Shown: piece after piece, positions 5,506 through 8,060 of the stretch
How the letters are laid out: each line of letters starts with the position of its first letter
How positions within the stretch are numbered: position 1 is the first letter of the stretch
Source: Lachnospiraceae bacterium
GTDB taxonomy: Bacteria; Bacillota_A; Clostridia; Lachnospirales; Lachnospiraceae
DNA: 8,060 nucleotides
Reading direction: 5' to 3'
Assembly (NCBI GenBank): GCA_017613595.1
Contig: JAGADM010000110.1
Location: forward strand, 1 to 8,060
Program-made: the position numbers and the translations under genes
The notes under the pieces: model-generated
What the model saw: only the letters and a program-made list of their open reading frames with translations
Database searches by the model: none
What the model was told of the DNA's origin: nothing

Positions 5506-6780
5506 GTGATTAAAAAAGAAATGATCGCCATGCTCTTGGCTGGCGGACAGGGCTCCCGGCTCGGTGTTCTGACGCAGAACGTTGCAAAGCCGGCTGTCGG
5601 CTTTGGAGGAAAGTATCGCATCATTGATTTCCCGCTGAGTAACTGTATTAATTCGGGCGTTGACACGGTCGGCGTTCTGACGCAGTATCAGCCGCTTCGG
5701 CTGAATACGCATATCGGAATCGGTATTCCGTGGGATCTCGACCGCAACATCGGCGGCGTATCCATTCTGCCTCCGTATGAGAAGAGCACCAACGCGGAAT
5801 GGTATACCGGTACGGCCAATGCGATCTACCAGAACCTCCGCTTTATGGAATACTATAATCCGGAGTATGTTCTCGTGCTCGGCGGCGACCATATTTATAA
5901 GATGGATTACGAGGAAATGCTCGCTTACCATAAGAGAAACAATGCTGACATCACGCTCGCGACCATTCCGGTTCCGTGGGAAGAGGCCAGCCGTTTCGGT
6001 GTGGTCATCACCGATGACGACATGCGCATCACCGAGTTCGAGGAAAAGCCGAAGAACCCCAGAAGCAACCTCGCCTCGATGGGTATTTACATTTTCACCT
6101 GGAAGGTATTGAAGGAAGCACTGATCACCCTTTCCGAACAGGAAGGCTGTGATTTCGGTAAGCATATCATTCCGTACTGCCATAACCGCGGCGACCGCGT
6201 ATTTGCATACGAGTTTAACGGTTACTGGAAGGACGTGGGAACGCTCGGCTCGTACTGGGCTGCCAATATGGAGCTGATTGATATCGTTCCGATCTTCGAT
6301 TTGTACGATGAGTACTGGAAGATCTACACGAAGAGCGATATGATCCGCCCGCAGTATATTGCCGGAGACGCCGTGATCAACCGTGCGATCATCGGAGAAG
6401 GCACGGAGGTTTACGGAGAGGTTCATAATTCCGTAATCGGCGAAGGCGTCACGATTGAAAAAGGAGCGGTGGTAAGGGATTCCATCATTATGAAGGGGTC
6501 CGTGGTCGGTGCCGGGACTTATATCGAAAAGGCAATTATTGCCGAGAGCGTAACAATCGGCGCGGGATGCCGCATCGGTGTCGGCGAGGAGAAGCCGAAT
6601 ACCTGGAAGCCGAATATCTACCATGAAGGACTTGTGACTATCGGAGAGGATTCCGTTATCCCCGACGGTGTGACAATCGGAAAGAATACCGTCATCTACG
6701 GAAAGACAACCGCGGAGGAGTACCCGAACGGCGTACTCGAAAGCGGACAGAGTTTGGTAAAGGCAGGTGACGAAGAGTGA
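5506..6780 (+). CDS. glgC: Glucose-1-phosphate adenylyltransferase, catalytic subunit
   Basis: GlgC makes ADP-glucose from ATP and glucose 1-phosphate, the committed step of bacterial glycogen synthesis. The product is 424 residues, normal for the family. The nucleotidyltransferase domain shows GGQGSRL (13-19), the AKPAV lysine (Lys29), [10 protein letters not shown] with the catalytic Asp128, FEEKP with the glucose-phosphate-binding Lys181, and YWKDVGT with Asp243. From about 288 to 400 there are hexapeptide-type repeats of a left-handed beta-helix, such as [13 protein letters not shown]. The start is taken as GTG at 5506, because GGGGTGA lies four bases upstream and the product then begins [14 protein letters not shown], close to the motif as in relatives. 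The in-frame ATG at 5485 has no ribosome binding site. It is the first gene of the glg operon, divergent from murC, and its stop overlaps the glgD start. All catalytic residues that can be checked are present. Confidence 0.95.
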   Translation: MIKKEMIAMLLAGGQGSRLGVLTQNVAKPAVGFGGKYRIIDFPLSNCINSGVDTVGVLTQYQPLRLNTHIGIGIPWDLDRNIGGVSILPPYEKSTNAEWYTGTANAIYQNLRFMEYYNPEYVLVLGGDHIYKMDYEEMLAYHKRNNADITLATIPVPWEEASRFGVVITDDDMRITEFEEKPKNPRSNLASMGIYIFTWKVLKEALITLSEQEGCDFGKHIIPYCHNRGDRVFAYEFNGYWKDVGTLGSYWAANMELIDIVPIFDLYDEYWKIYTKSDMIRPQYIAGDAVINRAIIGEGTEVYGEVHNSVIGEGVTIEKGAVVRDSIIMKGSVVGAGTYIEKAIIAESVTIGAGCRIGVGEEKPNTWKPNIYHEGLVTIGEDSVIPDGVTIGKNTVIYGKTTAEEYPNGVLESGQSLVKAGDEE

Positions 6781-7889
6781 AAGCAATCGGTATAATTTTA
6801 GCCGGCGGTAATTCGAGCCGGATGCAGGAACTGACAAGCCGCAGAGCAATCGCGGCAATGCCTGTTGCGGGAAGCTATCGAGCAGTCGATTTCGCGCTTT
6901 CCAACATGACCAATTCGCACATTCAGAAGGTTGCGGTACTGACGCAGTACAGCTCCCGTTCCCTTCATGAGCATCTGAATTCCTCCAAGTGGTGGGATTT
7001 CGGACGTAAACAGGGAGGTCTGTACCTCTTTGCCCCGACGATTACCCAGGAGAATGCCTTCTGGTATCGCGGCACGGCCGATGCAATCTACCAGAATAAG
7101 GATTTTCTGCAGAACAGCCATGAGCCGTATGTAGTAATCGCTTCGGGCGACGGCATTTATAAACTGGATTACAACCAGGTTATCAACGCGCATATCGACA
7201 CGCTTGCGGATATTACCGTCGTAACGACCGAGCTTCCCGAAGGTGTGGACAACAGCCGTTTCGGAACCGTTGTAACCGATGAGGAGAACCGGATCATAAG
7301 TTTTGAGGAAAAGCCGCTTCAGTCCTCGAACCGTGTTGTTTCGACGGGTGTTTACGTAATCCGCAGACGTCTCCTTCTGGAACTGCTTGAGAAGTCCATC
7401 AAGGATAACAATTATGATTTTGTCAGCGGCGTTCTTACCCGCTACAAGAATCAGAAGAAGATTTGTGCTTACCGGATGGAAGGATACTGGAGCAATATCG
7501 CGACCGTGGAGGATTACTTCCGTACCAATATGGATTTCCTGAACCGCGATATCCGTGACAGCTTCTTCAAAGAATATCCGGATATTTACTCCAAAGTGGA
7601 TGATCTGCCTCCGGCCAAATACAACCCCACTGCGGTTGTAAAGAACAGCCTGATCGCATCCGGAACGATTGTTAACGGTGTTGTTGAGAATTCCGTGATC
7701 TTTAAAAAGGTTTATATCGGCAATAACGTAACGATTAAGAATTCCATCATTCTTAACGATGTTCAGATTCGCGACGGCGCATACATTGAGAACTGTATCG
7801 TCGAGAGCCGCGGAACCATTCCCGAAGGCGCACGCCGTGTAGGCGAGGGCGAGATTTTGATCGTCGATGAAAAAGTAGACCGTTACTAA
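6777..7889 (+). CDS. glgD: GlgD subunit of glucose-1-phosphate adenylyltransferase
   Basis: GlgD is the second subunit found in Firmicutes, where GlgC/GlgD mixed enzymes are more active or differently regulated than GlgC alone. The product is 370 residues. It starts with GTG in a GTGA overlap with the glgC stop, and AGGTGA lies six bases upstream, so translation is probably coupled. The fold is the same as GlgC: the nucleotidyltransferase signature is degenerate (GGNSSRM at 10-16), FEEKP is kept (176-180), and a shorter beta-helix spans about 285-345. Compared with GlgC here, Lys29 is replaced by Ile25, the DHIYK block is DGIYK (His lost, Asp125 kept), and YWKDVGT is YWSNIAT, so Asp243 becomes Asn240. 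These changes suggest a weak or inactive catalytic site and a regulatory role. It probably arose by duplication of glgC. Confidence 0.93.
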   Translation: MKAIGIILAGGNSSRMQELTSRRAIAAMPVAGSYRAVDFALSNMTNSHIQKVAVLTQYSSRSLHEHLNSSKWWDFGRKQGGLYLFAPTITQENAFWYRGTADAIYQNKDFLQNSHEPYVVIASGDGIYKLDYNQVINAHIDTLADITVVTTELPEGVDNSRFGTVVTDEENRIISFEEKPLQSSNRVVSTGVYVIRRRLLLELLEKSIKDNNYDFVSGVLTRYKNQKKICAYRMEGYWSNIATVEDYFRTNMDFLNRDIRDSFFKEYPDIYSKVDDLPPAKYNPTAVVKNSLIASGTIVNGVVENSVIFKKVYIGNNVTIKNSIILNDVQIRDGAYIENCIVESRGTIPEGARRVGEGEILIVDEKVDRY

Positions 7890-7899
7890 AGGATGGAAC

Positions 7900-7920
7900 A
7901 TGATTACAGCCCCCGAGTTT
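7900..7920 (+). pseudogene. Start of a downstream glg-operon gene cut off by an insertion sequence
   Basis: An ATG at 7900 follows AAAGGA (7888-7893) with six bases of spacing and lies 11 bases after the glgD stop codon, as expected for a third operon gene. Only MITAPEF is readable before the sequence matches the proposed IS end near 7920. Reading on through that end gives 18 codons and then a stop at 7954-7956. Seven residues are too few to identify the gene. It could also be a chance start, but the ribosome binding site and spacing are good. Confidence 0.45.
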
Positions 7921-7956
7921 GATATGTACCCAGAATCCTGGACACATTATCTATGA

Positions 7957-8060
7957 TCAACCGAAACACATGGATGCTTCCCTGTATCTTGCAGGGGGCA
8001 TCCATTTTGTTTTCGCTTGGATCCGCTCGTTATTGTAGTAATCTATGTATTCTTTCAGGG
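7957..8060 (-). CDS. IS3-family transposase (OrfB), C-terminal fragment at window edge
   Basis: On the minus strand an open frame enters from the right edge and ends with TGA at 7957-7959. It gives 33 residues, including LKEYIDYYNNERIQAKTK and then WMPPARYREASM. The Y-I-x-Y-Y-N-x2-R pattern followed by a P-x2-Y-R block is typical of the end of the integrase-core (rve) domain of IS3/IS150-type transposases. The catalytic DDE residues lie outside the window, so intactness cannot be judged. It points toward glgD, convergent with the glg operon. Confidence 0.8.
   Translation of the reverse strand, partial: LKEYIDYYNNERIQAKTKWMPPARYREASMCFG
7971..8013 (+). terminator. Intrinsic terminator for the glgCD transcript, inside the IS
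   Basis: TGGATGC (7971-7977) pairs with GCATCCA (7998-8004), and the inner CCCTG (7980-7984) pairs with CAGGG (7992-7996) around a 7-nt loop. A small bulge at 7978-7979/7997 separates the two helices. TTTTGTTTT follows at 8005-8013. The 12-bp stem plus U-tract is a strong Rho-independent terminator in the plus direction. It lies within transposase codons, so the sequence serves both functions. The minus strand has no T-run after the hairpin. Confidence 0.75.

Larger units (their letters stand above)
7920..8060 (-). mobile_element. End of an IS3-family insertion sequence (runs off the window)
   Basis: The stretch holds the transposase C-terminus on the minus strand and, after its stop, a short non-coding tip. 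The tip begins TGATATGTACCCAGAATCC on the plus strand, i.e. the minus strand ends in CA. IS3-family elements end in TG...CA, and the terminal repeat of many clostridial members resembles this. The outer boundary at 7920 is inferred; the other end and the target-site duplication are outside the window. Confidence 0.6.

Noticed and set aside
5350..6858. Open reading frame continuing upstream of murC for about 500 codons, giving a 970-residue frame
   Set aside because: This part is antisense to glgC, which has clear motifs and its own ribosome binding site. The murC homology begins at 5349 with a good site there, and a frame fused to MurC would lack known homologous domains.
1..8060. tRNA, rRNA or CRISPR arrays
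   Set aside because: No tRNA-like cloverleaf, rRNA signature or regularly spaced repeats were seen on either strand by eye; a covariance-model scan was not possible here.

Overview
The window looks like chromosomal DNA of a Gram-positive Clostridia, most plausibly Lachnospiraceae or a close relative. This is inferred from gene content: a paired GlgC/GlgD glycogen enzyme set, a two-domain DnaD-like protein next to a DnaI/DnaC-type helicase loader, an elongated PRPP synthetase, and AGGAGG-type ribosome binding sites. No rRNA or other taxonomic marker is present, so the assignment is an inference.

Layout, left to right. Positions 1-180 hold the 3' untranslated region and intrinsic terminator of a leftward operon. 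Positions 181-3657 (minus strand) carry that operon, read right to left: a DnaD-domain replication protein, a DnaC/DnaI-like AAA+ helicase loader, and a PRPP synthetase (prs) with an unusual lysine/alanine-rich tail. Gaps are 14 and 43 bp, a strong sigma-A-type promoter lies at 3714-3742, and one terminator lies at 19-51, so this looks like a complete three-gene transcription unit. Positions 3658-3945 are a 288-bp intergenic region with a cluster of DnaA-box-like sites. Two perfect TTATCCACA boxes there face each other and form the stem of the probable murC terminator. Positions 3946-5349 (minus) are murC. Positions 5350-5505 are a divergent promoter region. Positions 5506-7889 (plus) are glgC and glgD, which overlap by four bases (GTGA). 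From about 7920 to the right edge is the end of an IS3-family insertion sequence, with the last 33 codons of its transposase on the minus strand. It sits just after the well-marked start of what was probably a third gene of the glg operon.

How the genes relate: DnaD and DnaC/DnaI-type proteins act with the initiator DnaA to load the replicative helicase, and Prs supplies PRPP for nucleotide synthesis. The DnaA-box cluster upstream of their shared promoter suggests that DnaA may couple origin activity to production of the loader and of nucleotide precursors. MurC (peptidoglycan precursor synthesis) ends into the same box cluster. GlgC and GlgD make ADP-glucose for glycogen. GlgD has lost several catalytic positions and is probably the regulatory subunit. 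The strongest leads are the DnaA-box cluster and its overlap with a terminator, the histone-like tail on Prs, and the IS insertion at the end of the glg operon.
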